Of a stretch of 28,109 nt of DNA, positions 6,043-14,620 are shown one piece after another. This DNA is from an uncultured bacterium. GTDB taxonomy: Bacteria; Actinomycetota; Coriobacteriia; Coriobacteriales; Coriobacteriaceae. Position 1 is the first letter of the stretch, and every line of letters begins with the position of its first letter. Position numbers and translations under genes: made by a program. Under the pieces are notes generated by a model that did not search any database, was not told the origin of the DNA, and was given only the letters and a program-made list of their open reading frames with translations. Where the stretch lies: the NCBI GenBank assembly GCA_905214615.1, contig CAJMMX010000027.1, forward strand, positions 1 through 28,109, given 5' to 3'.

Positions 6043-8218
6043 AGGGGAGGAGCTTCATGGCGGCGTCGTGGGCGGCGTGCTCGTAGGTGTCGTCGAGGGG
6101 TTTGAGCGGCAGCAGGGCTGTGGCCTGCGCATCGCCGCGGCGCTCGAGGGCGTGGGTAATGAGCCAGTCGGCAAGCTCGGGGTTCTTGGGCAGTGCCGGT
6201 CCGTGTAGATACGTGCCGATGACGCCCTTGTAGATGAGGCCCTCAAAACCATCGTCGCCGTTGTTGCCGGTGCCCGCGACGACGGATGTTCCGAGCGGCG
6301 TGGCCTCTGTATCGAGCAGGGTGCGGCCGCCATGGTTCTCGAATCCTACAAAGGGCTCGGGTGCCAGGTCGGTCTTAACGGCGACGTTGCCGATCAGGCG
6401 GTCGGAGCCGCGTACGGTTTCGGCGGCAATGACGCCCAGACCCTCGATGCGGTCCTCGCCCATATAGTACGAACGGCCGAGCAGCTGATAGCCGCCACAG
6501 ATGGCAAGCAGTGCGCCGCCATCCTCAACATAGGCCGCAACCTTGTCTTTTTGAGCGAGCAACTCGTGCGCCACAGCCAGCTGGTCGCGATCGGAGCCGC
6601 CGCCCATCATGACGATATCGGCATCATGCAGATCGAGCGTTTCGCCCATACGGACCTCGTCCACGCGAACGGGGATGCCGCGCCAGGCGCAGCGGCGCTC
6701 GAGGGCAATGACGTTGCCGCCGTCGGCATAGAGGTTGAGGGCATCGGGGTACAGATAGACGATGCGCAGCGGGCGCGAAAGCTCGACCGGCGCAATATCG
6801 GTGGGGACAGCGCTGCCATCGGCGCGCGTTACGGCGTGGGAGGCTACCGAGTTCGTATCGGTGCCTTTGAGTCCGTCGAGTTCCTTGACCAGCGGCGGAA
6901 AGGCCGTGTAGTTGGCGACGGCATAGAAAGTGTCGCCGGCGGCCTCGTCTGCCACGGCACCAATCGCCTGCTCGACATTCGAGATAATCGTGGCATCGAT
7001 GCCGGCGTACTTGAGGCGCACCTGCATGTCGTGCGCACGCGTGCCTCCGGCAAAGGCGACAAGCCCCGTTGTGTCGGCGATGCGCTCAAAGTCGACGTCG
7101 TAGATCCACGATACATCGTGGCCGTCGGCGTCGTTGTCGTTGAGGAAGAAGGCACAGAGCCTGCCGCCTGCCGTTTTAATGGACTGAATCTGACGATCGA
7201 AGCCCACGGGATTCTTGGCCAGGTTTGCCTCGACGGTGCGGCTGGCAATGTTCCAGCGGCCCATGCGTCCGCCGGCGGGGACGTAGGCATCGAGCGTGGG
7301 CTGCAGATGTGCCGCGTCCACGCCCAGCTCGCGCGCCGCAAAGAAGGCGGCGGCAACGTTATAGACCATGTACAGGCCGTTGTAGCGCGTGGCGATGTGC
7401 GTTGCGGGTGCGTCGGTATCGGGTCCAAAGACAAGGTCAAAGCCGTAGCCGTCGCAGCCGAGCTCCAAGCCCGTCACGCGACGGACAAGCGCAGGGCGGG
7501 CCCAGCCGCACGAGGGGCAATGGTATGCGCCGAGCTGTCCGTACTGCACATAGTCGTACTCCAACGGCGCGTTGCACTGTGAGCAAAAACGCGAGTCGCT
7601 AATGCGGTCGGACTCGGTGCCCGTGGCGCCGTCGATGCCAAAGGCGATGCTTGCGTTGGGAACGCGCGCGGCGATCGCGGCACACAGCGGGTCGTCTGCG
7701 TTGTAAATGAGCGTCGTTGCCGGCGAAAGCTCCAGCGCGTGGGCGATGACATCCTGGGTGTGGTCGATCTCGCCGTAGCGGTCTAGCTGGTCACGGAACA
7801 GGTTGAGCAGCACAAAGTACGTCGGCTTGAGCTTGGGCAGAACGCGTACGGTGTAGAGCTCGTCGCACTCAAAGACGCCTACGCGCTTGCTGCTGGCGGT
7901 TCGCTTAAGGTTGCCGCGCGCCTCGAGCAACGCGCCCACCACGCCCGGCTCCATGTTGTTTCCGGCGCGGTTGCATACCACGGTGGCGCCGCTGGCGGCA
8001 ACGGCGTCGGCGATGAGGTTGGATGTGGTGGTCTTGCCATTAGTACCGGTGATCACCACACTGCGGTCGACAAGGCCCGCGAGGTCGCTTAGCAGCTCGG
8101 GGTCGATCTTCATGGCGATGCGGCCGGGGAGTACGCCGCCCTGGCGTTTAAGGACGGAGCGCAGCCCCCAGCGGGCGATATCGCTCGAGGTGCTGGCGAG
8201 AGATGAGCGGAAGTTCAT
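6041..8218 (-). CDS. Fused lipid II isoglutaminyl synthase: MurT ligase plus GatD amidotransferase
   Basis: This 725-residue protein joins two enzymes that act together to amidate the D-glutamate of peptidoglycan precursors to D-isoglutamine. The MurT half (about 1-450) has the Mur-ligase P-loop GTNGKTTT (58-65), a four-cysteine zinc ribbon inserted in the ligase core (Cys212, 215, 234, 237) and the C-terminal DUF1727 region with DNDADGHDVSWIYDVDFE (361-378). A linker of about 30 residues leads to the GatD half (about 484-700), a class I glutamine amidotransferase with nucleophile Cys574 in AICGGYQLLG and His672 in TYLHGP. In Staphylococcus aureus and Streptococcus pneumoniae MurT and GatD are separate proteins. 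No frameshift is needed: one open frame spans both. It is last in a three-gene operon. Confidence 0.9.
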   Translation of the reverse strand: MNFRSSLASTSSDIARWGLRSVLKRQGGVLPGRIAMKIDPELLSDLAGLVDRSVVITGTNGKTTTSNLIADAVAASGATVVCNRAGNNMEPGVVGALLEARGNLKRTASSKRVGVFECDELYTVRVLPKLKPTYFVLLNLFRDQLDRYGEIDHTQDVIAHALELSPATTLIYNADDPLCAAIAARVPNASIAFGIDGATGTESDRISDSRFCSQCNAPLEYDYVQYGQLGAYHCPSCGWARPALVRRVTGLELGCDGYGFDLVFGPDTDAPATHIATRYNGLYMVYNVAAAFFAARELGVDAAHLQPTLDAYVPAGGRMGRWNIASRTVEANLAKNPVGFDRQIQSIKTAGGRLCAFFLNDNDADGHDVSWIYDVDFERIADTTGLVAFAGGTRAHDMQVRLKYAGIDATIISNVEQAIGAVADEAAGDTFYAVANYTAFPPLVKELDGLKGTDTNSVASHAVTRADGSAVPTDIAPVELSRPLRIVYLYPDALNLYADGGNVIALERRCAWRGIPVRVDEVRMGETLDLHDADIVMMGGGSDRDQLAVAHELLAQKDKVAAYVEDGGALLAICGGYQLLGRSYYMGEDRIEGLGVIAAETVRGSDRLIGNVAVKTDLAPEPFVGFENHGGRTLLDTEATPLGTSVVAGTGNNGDDGFEGLIYKGVIGTYLHGPALPKNPELADWLITHALERRGDAQATALLPLKPLDDTYEHAAHDAAMKLLP

Positions 8219-8263
8219 GAAGCCGTTCCTAACGTGAATGACATGGTCGTGGCGTTTGCGCCG

Positions 8264-9307
8264 TTAAAAGCCGTAACGGCGCGCAAATTCCTGGGCAAGC
8301 TGCGATACGTCTTCGCAAGCGCTGGCCCAGGGGGCAAAGTCGGGAGTATCCGAGATGATGCCGTCGGCTTCCCAAACCGCCTGATGCGAAAGGTCCCAGG
8401 GGTCGTGCGGTTCGGGCCGGCAGGGAAGGTACGGTGTCTGATACATGGGGTTCAGCAAAAAGAACGCGCCGCCCTCGCAACGGTTAGCGAACTCACGCAG
8501 CGCGCGCGTCGCCGGGCGCATCTTGTTTGTTTTAAACAGCAGAATCGTGCGGGCGAGCAGGTACCAAGGAGAGTTTTCGAGTGCGTCTGCCCCCATCTGT
8601 TCCTCGAGCTGATGCGCCAGGGCAAAAAAGCCGTCCTGGTCTTCCAGGCGGGCGAGGGCAAACAACACGGTGCCGGCGGCCCGGGTGGGATAGCCCTCCG
8701 CCTTAAGGACGCGGCGGGCGTAGTTGGCAGCAGCGCGGTAGCGGGCGCTCGCCATGCACAGCTGCGAGATGGCCTCGAGCGTGTGGAGCCACCCGATAAG
8801 CGCCGGCTCGCTTACGGTGAGGTCTGCCGCGGTGACACCGTCGGCCAAAACATTATTGGCCCAATAGTGCGGGGCCTCCATATCAAACCCGGGCACGCTC
8901 TGTTGCAGGTAGTCGGCCGTGCTCGCCTCGAGCTTCATCAGGTCGCCCAGGCAGGCGTCAACGGGCGTGTCGGCCAGGATGATGGCGAGCAGCTGCGCGT
9001 CGACGGCCAGTGCATCGACTCGGACGATCTTGAGCAGCTCATCGCGCATGTCGTCGAACAGACGATTGCGCGTCTGCTCGAACTCCTCGTCGCTGCCCAT
9101 GTCCTCGATGCGATGGAGCTCGTCGAGCAGGTGACGATGAACACCGGCATAGGACAGCAGCGCCCGGGCATGCTCGGACTGCGCATACTTTTGGGGATTC
9201 GCGCTAATGTCGTTATGGACAAGCTCGCGTGCTGCATCGGTGAGCTCGGGGTGCGACGCCAGATAGGTGCGCTCCAGGTAGGCGGGGATGTAGACGCTCG
9301 GATCCAT
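8264..9307 (-). CDS. Unknown protein, probable alpha-helical repeat (TPR-like)
   Basis: The 347-residue protein is rich in Ala, Leu and acidic residues and consists of short helix-length segments, for example the helix pairs around residues 170-210 and 215-260. This resembles a tetratricopeptide or related solenoid fold. I do not recognise a catalytic motif, signal peptide or membrane segment, so it is probably a cytoplasmic adaptor. The ATG at 9307 shares one base with the upstream gene's stop (TAATG), and a GGAGGAGA ribosome site precedes it, so translation is probably coupled. The murT-gatD fusion follows 45 bp later. Function is unknown. Confidence 0.8.
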   Translation of the reverse strand: MDPSVYIPAYLERTYLASHPELTDAARELVHNDISANPQKYAQSEHARALLSYAGVHRHLLDELHRIEDMGSDEEFEQTRNRLFDDMRDELLKIVRVDALAVDAQLLAIILADTPVDACLGDLMKLEASTADYLQQSVPGFDMEAPHYWANNVLADGVTAADLTVSEPALIGWLHTLEAISQLCMASARYRAAANYARRVLKAEGYPTRAAGTVLFALARLEDQDGFFALAHQLEEQMGADALENSPWYLLARTILLFKTNKMRPATRALREFANRCEGGAFFLLNPMYQTPYLPCRPEPHDPWDLSHQAVWEADGIISDTPDFAPWASACEDVSQLAQEFARRYGF

Positions 9308-10383
9308 TAGAGGTCTCCTCCCTTAAACGGCAAGCCCTGCTCGGCCGCCCGCAGTATGCGCTCGTCGATCTGGGAGCGCACGATGTCGTTGGTGGCGACC
9401 CAGGCGGCAAAGCTGGCGTTGTCGGGTGCGCCCAGGCCCTCCTGCAGTACCGGCGTCGCCTCGGACAGCGCAAGGACAAGCTCGTCGGTGGAGCCTGCAC
9501 CCACGTTGACGCGGGCATAGACGCCATCGGGAAACTCGGTTTGGAAGTAGAGCGCCTCTGCCGCGTGCGGGCACGAGTGCGCAAGGATGCGCAGGTAGTG
9601 CTCGGCGCCCTCGTAGTCCAGCTCGCGCCAGGCAGCGCTCATCAGCGCGATGAGTGTCCACGGGTCCAAGTCGCGCTCCGCGTCCTTGGGGCGGCGGCGC
9701 AGCGGCGTGTTGGTGAGATAGGGCACGGAGTGGGCAGAGCGAAAGCGCTTGAGCTCCTCGGCGGGGTACTCGAGCTTTGCCATGGCGAGCATCGCGGTGT
9801 GGCGGACGCCGGCGGGGTCGTTGGGCGCAAAGTCCAGGCTGCGGTTTGCGGCTTCCAACGACATGCGGTAGCGGCCGCTAATGAGGGCGCGCGATGCCAA
9901 GGCGGCAAGCCAGCGCAGGTAGGGACGGCGGGTCAGGTCGCCTGCGGCCTCGCGCTCGTAGGGGTCCTGCGCCGAGGCAATCTTGAGCGCCAGATCGTGC
10001 TCCACCTCGTCGCACTTGGACACCAGATATTGCACGTATTCCTCGTTGGAGTCAGCGGTGAGGGCCGTCAGCATGCGCTGCGCATCCCAGTTGGCCGGAT
10101 CGAGTGCGGCTGCCTCGCAGAGCATGTTCTCGGCAGCGGCCTCTTCCTGCTCGGCTTGGGCATCGTCGGGGATAAAGGGAATGCGGTAGTCGACGGCCTC
10201 GACCACCTTGGCAATCAGATGCCCGGCGCGGTCGCGGTCGTGCACGATGAGCGGCGCGGGGTTGCGGGTGAATTGCTCCATCAGACGCTCGACGGCGGGG
10301 CCGTCGGTGAGCGGGATATTGTCGCGGCGCAAGGCCTCAAGAACGAGGCGATGGCAATCCTCTTGAATGGGATCGAATGCCAT
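9307..10383 (-). CDS. TPR-like protein of unknown function
   Basis: From ATG 10383 the protein has 358 residues; the start is supported by AAAGGAGG ending 5 nt upstream, although the frame stays open further. Helix-turn-helix repeats of TPR type are suggested at about 95-215 (AAALDPANWDAQRMLTAL; SLEAANRSLDFAPNDPAGVRHTAMLAMAKLEYPAEEL) and 240-275 (RELDYEGAEHYLRILAHSC). It has no signal peptide or membrane segment. It heads the operon with the next solenoid protein and the MurT-GatD fusion. Both solenoid proteins have similar length and composition and may be ancient paralogues or partners; that is inference. Confidence 0.8.
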   Translation of the reverse strand: MAFDPIQEDCHRLVLEALRRDNIPLTDGPAVERLMEQFTRNPAPLIVHDRDRAGHLIAKVVEAVDYRIPFIPDDAQAEQEEAAAENMLCEAAALDPANWDAQRMLTALTADSNEEYVQYLVSKCDEVEHDLALKIASAQDPYEREAAGDLTRRPYLRWLAALASRALISGRYRMSLEAANRSLDFAPNDPAGVRHTAMLAMAKLEYPAEELKRFRSAHSVPYLTNTPLRRRPKDAERDLDPWTLIALMSAAWRELDYEGAEHYLRILAHSCPHAAEALYFQTEFPDGVYARVNVGAGSTDELVLALSEATPVLQEGLGAPDNASFAAWVATNDIVRSQIDERILRAAEQGLPFKGGDL

Positions 10384-10413
10384 GGGGCCTCCTTTGCTGC
10401 GGTTAGGGTTCAA

Positions 10414-10883
10414 ATGTCTCTATATAAGGTTCTAGTTTACCCGCATGTGGCACACCGGGGGTGCCGCACTTGGACATGCACCTTTGCACCACGAAGACGG
10501 ATGTCGCACAAATGTCGGCGCCTTGGACGACTGAGTGGTATCACGGTGCCGCAAACGGTCGATTTTTGGCGGCGAACGGGGCACATTTTGGAGGAGCACC
10601 GTCCTGCCCGGGATATGTAGTCAACCTTGATAAAACGTTTGCCCAGCTTGGGAGTATGAATGCCCCACAAGGGTCTTCAGGGATAGAAAAAACGTTTCAT
10701 CATTGTCGGCTTTAGGTGAATAACTGACCAACCAGAACGGTAAAATAGTGTTTGTCTGAGCGTTGAGACGTTTAGACATCGCGCATTGTCATCGCCGGCA
10801 ACGCGCAAAACGGTCCTAACGGAGCCAATCGGGTGCTCCGTTATATACGCAAGTCTAAGAGGGGCTTGTTTAGGAGGCACAGT
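10414..10883. other. 470-bp divergent intergenic region
   Basis: No convincing gene is visible. An AT-rich stretch near 10420-10427 (TATATA on the minus strand) may be the -10 of the leftward TPR/murT-gatD operon. Further right are two copies of the palindrome AAACGTTT (10633-10640 and 10690-10697) and a TAAAAT (10741-10746) that could serve the rightward alcohol dehydrogenase gene. No strong -35 was found. Confidence 0.4.
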
Positions 10884-12107
10884 ATGGGACGTTTTACCAA
10901 TCCTCGCGATCTGTACTTTGGTGAGGGCGCTCGCCACGAGGTGAAGAACCTCAAGGGCAAGAAGGCCATCATCGTTTCTGGCGGCAGCTCTATGCGCCGC
11001 GGCGGGTTCCTGCAGGACGTTGAGGCCGACCTCAAAGAGGGCGGTTTCGAGGTCAAGCTGTTCGAGGGCGTCGAGTCCGATCCGTCCATCGAGACGGTCA
11101 TGAAGGGCGCCGAGGCCATGCGCGAGTTCGAGCCTGACTGGATTATCGCCATCGGCGGCGGCTCGCCCATCGATGCCGCTAAGGCCATGTGGGTCTTCTA
11201 CGAGTATCCCGAGGAGTCCTTCGATAACATCATCCAGCCGTTCAGCTTCCCCGAGCTGCGTCAGAAGGCTCATTTCTGCGCTATCTCCTCTACCTCCGGT
11301 ACCGCTACCGAGGTCACTGCCTTCTCCGTCATCACCGACTACGCCAAGGGCATCAAGTACCCGCTGGCCGACTTCAACATCACCCCGGATGTCGCCATCG
11401 TCGACCCCGAGCTCACCTACACCATGCCTGCTAAGCTTTGCGCTCACACCGGCATGGACGCTCTGACCCACTGCATGGAGGCCTACGTTTCCACCTGCGC
11501 TTCTATGTTCACCGATGCCAACGCCCTGCACGGCATCCGCGAGATCGTCGAGTGGCTGCCCAAGTCCTATGCTGGCGACCATGAGGCCCGTCAGCACATG
11601 CACGAGGCTCAGTGCATCGCCGGTATCGCCTTCTCCTCGGGTCTGCTCGGCATCGTTCACTCCATGGCTCACAAGACCGGTGCAGCCTTTGAGAACGGTC
11701 ACATCATCCACGGTGCTGCTAACGCCATGTACCTGGGCAAGGTCATCCAGTGGAACTCCAAGGATCCCCGTGCTGCCGAGCGTTACGCTTACGTGGCCAA
11801 GGAGATTCTGCACCTTCCCGGCGAGACCAACGAGGAGCTCATCGCTGCGCTCGTCCAGAAGATCCGCGACCTCAACGACCAGCTCAACATTCCGCAGTCC
11901 ATCAAGGATTACGCGAATGGCGGCGTGAAGGTCGACGCCGAGAACCCGCAGATGGTTTCCGAGGAGGAGTTCCTCGCCAAGCTGCCCGAGATCGCCGCGA
12001 ACGCCGAGACCGACGCCTGCACGCCGGAGAACCCGCGTGAGACCAAGGCTGCCGACTTCGAGAAGATCCTCAAGGCCTGCTACTACGACACCGACATCGA
12101 TTTCTAA
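10884..12107 (+). CDS. Iron-containing (group III) alcohol dehydrogenase
   Basis: The 407-residue NAD(P)-dependent dehydrogenase reduces an aldehyde or ketone to an alcohol, or the reverse. The coenzyme-binding GGGSPIDAAK is at 91-100. Asp192, His196, His259 and His273 have the spacing of the iron ligands in FucO (Asp196, His200, His263, His277). SSTSGTATEVTAFSVIT (135-151) is typical of the family. ATG 10884 follows TAGGAGG by 6 nt; the frame is open to 10833 but lacks a better start. It is followed by a strong terminator, so it is probably transcribed alone, presumably to re-oxidise NADH in fermentation. Substrate is not readable from sequence; butanol dehydrogenase and lactaldehyde reductase are the nearest known kinds. 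Confidence 0.88.
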   Translation: MGRFTNPRDLYFGEGARHEVKNLKGKKAIIVSGGSSMRRGGFLQDVEADLKEGGFEVKLFEGVESDPSIETVMKGAEAMREFEPDWIIAIGGGSPIDAAKAMWVFYEYPEESFDNIIQPFSFPELRQKAHFCAISSTSGTATEVTAFSVITDYAKGIKYPLADFNITPDVAIVDPELTYTMPAKLCAHTGMDALTHCMEAYVSTCASMFTDANALHGIREIVEWLPKSYAGDHEARQHMHEAQCIAGIAFSSGLLGIVHSMAHKTGAAFENGHIIHGAANAMYLGKVIQWNSKDPRAAERYAYVAKEILHLPGETNEELIAALVQKIRDLNDQLNIPQSIKDYANGGVKVDAENPQMVSEEEFLAKLPEIAANAETDACTPENPRETKAADFEKILKACYYDTDIDF

Positions 12108-12128
12108 TCGACTCTTGTTGTCGTAACG

Positions 12129-12166
12129 AGGGGCTCCGCACGTATTCGTACGGAGCCCCTTTTTTA
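12129..12166 (+). terminator. Rho-independent terminator of the alcohol dehydrogenase gene
   Basis: The stem AGGGGCTCCG (12129-12138) with CGGAGCCCCT (12151-12160), extended by ACG/CGT around a TATT loop, is followed by TTTTTATT. This is a strong canonical terminator 21 bp after the stop. Confidence 0.93.
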
Positions 12167-12187
12167 TTATTAGAGAATGGGATAGTT

Positions 12188-13288
12188 ATGGCTGCAATTT
12201 TCAATAGCCCCAGCAAGTACATCCAGGGTCCGGACGAGCTCGCCAAGCTCGGCTCCTATGTCGAGCCGCTCGGTGCTAAGGCCCTCGTCATCGTGACGCC
12301 TTCGGGCAAGAAGCGCGTCGGTGCCAAGATCGAGGGCGGCTTTGCCGAGGCTAAGGCCGAGCTGCTGTTTGAGGACTTTAACGGCGAGTGCTCCAAGGGC
12401 GAGGTCGATCGCCTGGTTGCGCTCGCTCGCGACAACGGTTGCGACATCATCGTCGGCGTCGGTGGCGGCAAGATCCTCGACACCGCGAAGGCCGTCGCCT
12501 ATTACCTGGAGTCCCCGGTTATCATTTGCCCCACCATCGCCTCGACCGATGCACCGTGCTCGGCACTTTCGGTGCTTTATACCGATGACGGCCAGTTCGA
12601 CAAGTACCTCTTCCTTAAGGCAAACCCCAATATCGTCCTGATGGATACGACGGTTATCGCGGCGAGCCCGGTGCGCCTGACGGTTTCCGGAATGGGCGAT
12701 GCGCTCGCAACCTATTTCGAGGCCCAGGCGACGCACGACGCCGACGGCGGCACCTGCGCTGGCGGCAAGGGCGGCATGGCCGGCCTGGCGCTCGCCAAGC
12801 TCTGCTACGAGACGCTTATGGCCGATGGCGTCAAAGCCAAGGTTGCGCTGGAGAAGGGTGCGCTCACGCCCGCCGTCGAGCACATCATCGAGGCCAATAC
12901 GCTGCTTTCGGGCATTGGCTTTGAGAGCTCGGGCCTTGCTGCTGCTCATGCCATCCACAATGGCCTGACGATGCTGCCCGAGTGCCACGGCATGTATCAC
13001 GGCGAGAAGGTCGCCTTTGGCACTATCGTCCAGCTGGTACTCGAGGATGCCCCGACTGAGAAACTCGAGGAAGTCTTGGGCTTCTGCATTGAGCTGGGCC
13101 TGCCGGTCACGATGAAGGAACTTGGCGTTGCCGAGCTTACGCGCGAACAGGCCATGATTGTTGCCGAGGCCGCCTGCGCGCCCGATGACACCATGTGCAA
13201 CATGCCGTTTGAGGTGACGCCCGAGATGGTCGCAAACGCCATCCTGGGTGCCGACGCACTGGGCCACTACTATCTCATGGATGAGTAA
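12188..13288 (+). CDS. gldA: Glycerol dehydrogenase family protein (copy 1)
   Basis: This 366-residue protein of the zinc-type glycerol dehydrogenase branch (EC 1.1.1.6) would interconvert glycerol and dihydroxyacetone with NAD. The nucleotide loop is GVGGGKILDTAKA (90-102), and Asp171 (GMGDALATYF), His254 (AAHAIHNG) and His271 (MYHGEK) match the three zinc ligands of the Bacillus enzyme. Length is normal. ATG 12188 lies 21 bp after the previous gene's terminator hairpin, with AGAGAATGG just upstream rather than a strong ribosome site. Its own terminator follows. It is an ancient paralogue of the next gene. Confidence 0.87.
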   Translation: MAAIFNSPSKYIQGPDELAKLGSYVEPLGAKALVIVTPSGKKRVGAKIEGGFAEAKAELLFEDFNGECSKGEVDRLVALARDNGCDIIVGVGGGKILDTAKAVAYYLESPVIICPTIASTDAPCSALSVLYTDDGQFDKYLFLKANPNIVLMDTTVIAASPVRLTVSGMGDALATYFEAQATHDADGGTCAGGKGGMAGLALAKLCYETLMADGVKAKVALEKGALTPAVEHIIEANTLLSGIGFESSGLAAAHAIHNGLTMLPECHGMYHGEKVAFGTIVQLVLEDAPTEKLEEVLGFCIELGLPVTMKELGVAELTREQAMIVAEAACAPDDTMCNMPFEVTPEMVANAILGADALGHYYLMDE

Positions 13289-13302
13289 ATCAAGTTAAAG
13301 AA

Positions 13303-13336
13303 GGGGCAAAGCCGGAAGATGACTTTGCCCCTTTTT
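13303..13336 (+). terminator. Rho-independent terminator of gldA copy 1
   Basis: GGGGCAAAG (13303-13311) pairs perfectly with CTTTGCCCC (13323-13331), followed by TTTTT (13332-13336), 14 bp after the stop codon. Confidence 0.93.
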
Positions 13337-13340
13337 GCTA

Positions 13341-13371
13341 TGGTGCAAAGGGGTCAGGTTACTTTGCACCA
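13341..13371. repeat. Extragenic palindrome with a GGTCAGG-type loop
   Basis: TGGTGCAAAG (13341-13350) is perfectly inverted at 13362-13371 around the loop GGGTCAGGTTA. It sits 5 bp after a terminator, so it is not needed for termination. Its design (10-bp arms ending AAAG around a loop with a GTCAGG/GACAGG core) echoes the hairpin at 6006-6042, suggesting one extragenic repeat family. Confidence 0.65.
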
Positions 13372-13401
13372 ATCGTTGTTTGATGAAGGGCGGATTCTTG
13401 T

Positions 13402-14469
13402 ATGGCGCTTCCCATGGTTTATGGCGGTCCCGGCCGGTATGTTCAAGGGCCGGGTGAACTTTCGCGTCAGGGCAGGTATTTGTCATGGTTGGGCTGCGCT
13501 GCCTATGTCTTGTTTGACCAGGGCACCGAGGATCGGCTGTGCAGGCAGATCGTCGATGGATTTCTGGATGAAGATCTAAGCGAGCCGTTCTTTAAGATTT
13601 ACAACGGTCCGTGTACGGAAGATGCCGTTGTCGAAATGGCCAAGGAAGCCCGGGCCGAGTATTGCGACATGGTGGTGGGCATTGGCGGCGGCAAGATGCT
13701 CGATATCGCAAAGGCCGTTGCGTTTTATGCTGAGCTGCCGTTGTGCGTATGTCCCACGGCGGCCTCGATGGATGGTCCGTGCAGCGCGATTTCGGTGTTG
13801 TATCACGAGGACGGGTCGTTCGACCGCTATCTGATGCTCGAGAAGAATCCAGACCTGGTCGTGGTCGATACCAACGTGGTCGCGGCGGCCCCACTGCGTA
13901 TGACGGTCGCTGGTATGGGCGATGCGCTGGCAACGTACTTCGAGGCGCGTTCGTGCGCCGCGGCGAGAGGTGCGAACGAGCACGGTGGCGCGCCGGGGCA
14001 CTTGGCACTGGTCGCGGCACGTGCCTGCTACGACACGCTCATGGAGTGCGGCGTCGCTGCCAAGCGCGATCTCAAAAAGGGCCGTATATCGCCGGCGGTT
14101 GAGCGCCTGATCGAGTGCAATATTCTGCTCTCGGGCGTCGGCTTTGAGAGCGGCGGCTTGGCGTTGGCGCATGCCATCGCCAACGGTCTGACGATTCTGC
14201 CCGAGTGCAAGGCCATGCATGGTGAGGCCGTGGCGTTTGGTCTGGTGGTCCAGCTTCGTCTGGAGCGTGCGCCCGAGCTTGAACAGGTGCTCGAGTTTTG
14301 TCAGCGCGTTGGTCTGCCGACGACGCTCGAGGAGCTGGGCCTTGGCGAGATTTCCGATGCCGACCTGATGAGCGTTGCGGATGCGGCCTTTAGAAACGAA
14401 CGCAATATGGCCAACGAGCAGGCCAAGGTGACCAAGCAAAAGCTCGTCGAGCTCATGCGCGAGGCATAG
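13402..14469 (+). CDS. Glycerol dehydrogenase family protein (copy 2)
   Basis: The 355-residue protein is homologous to the preceding gene product along its whole length, with GIGGGKMLDIAKA (93-105) for NAD and Asp174, His257 and His273 at the zinc-ligand positions. It is clearly diverged (for example GGPGRYVQGPGEL at the N terminus and a different C terminus), so this is an old duplication or separate acquisition. ATG 13402 is preceded by GAAGGG near 13385. It ends without a clear T-run terminator. Because all metal and nucleotide positions are kept it is probably active, perhaps on another polyol or hydroxyketone; substrate is unknown. Confidence 0.85.
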   Translation: MALPMVYGGPGRYVQGPGELSRQGRYLSWLGCAAYVLFDQGTEDRLCRQIVDGFLDEDLSEPFFKIYNGPCTEDAVVEMAKEARAEYCDMVVGIGGGKMLDIAKAVAFYAELPLCVCPTAASMDGPCSAISVLYHEDGSFDRYLMLEKNPDLVVVDTNVVAAAPLRMTVAGMGDALATYFEARSCAAARGANEHGGAPGHLALVAARACYDTLMECGVAAKRDLKKGRISPAVERLIECNILLSGVGFESGGLALAHAIANGLTILPECKAMHGEAVAFGLVVQLRLERAPELEQVLEFCQRVGLPTTLEELGLGEISDADLMSVADAAFRNERNMANEQAKVTKQKLVELMREA

Positions 14470-14620
14470 TTTGGCGCTTGATCGACCTTGTGCAATCGGG
14501 GCGGCGATAGGCCATAGGCTATTTGCCGCAAAGGTGCTCCGCGTGTAATTTGCCCGAGGCACGGGCCGATAGCGTATCATTATCTCTTGCTTGTTTGCAC
14601 TGCTCAGGGAGGGGCCGCGC

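Noticed and set aside
6332..7582. Long open frame on the plus strand opposite MurT-GatD
   Set aside because: It lies wholly inside a gene with clear MurT and GatD motifs on the other strand; its protein matches no family pattern and it has no ribosome site. High GC creates such mirror frames.
9541..10620. 359-codon plus-strand frame opposite the TPR-like gene
   Set aside because: Mirror frame of a gene with a strong ribosome site and operon overlap; composition is unlike real proteins.
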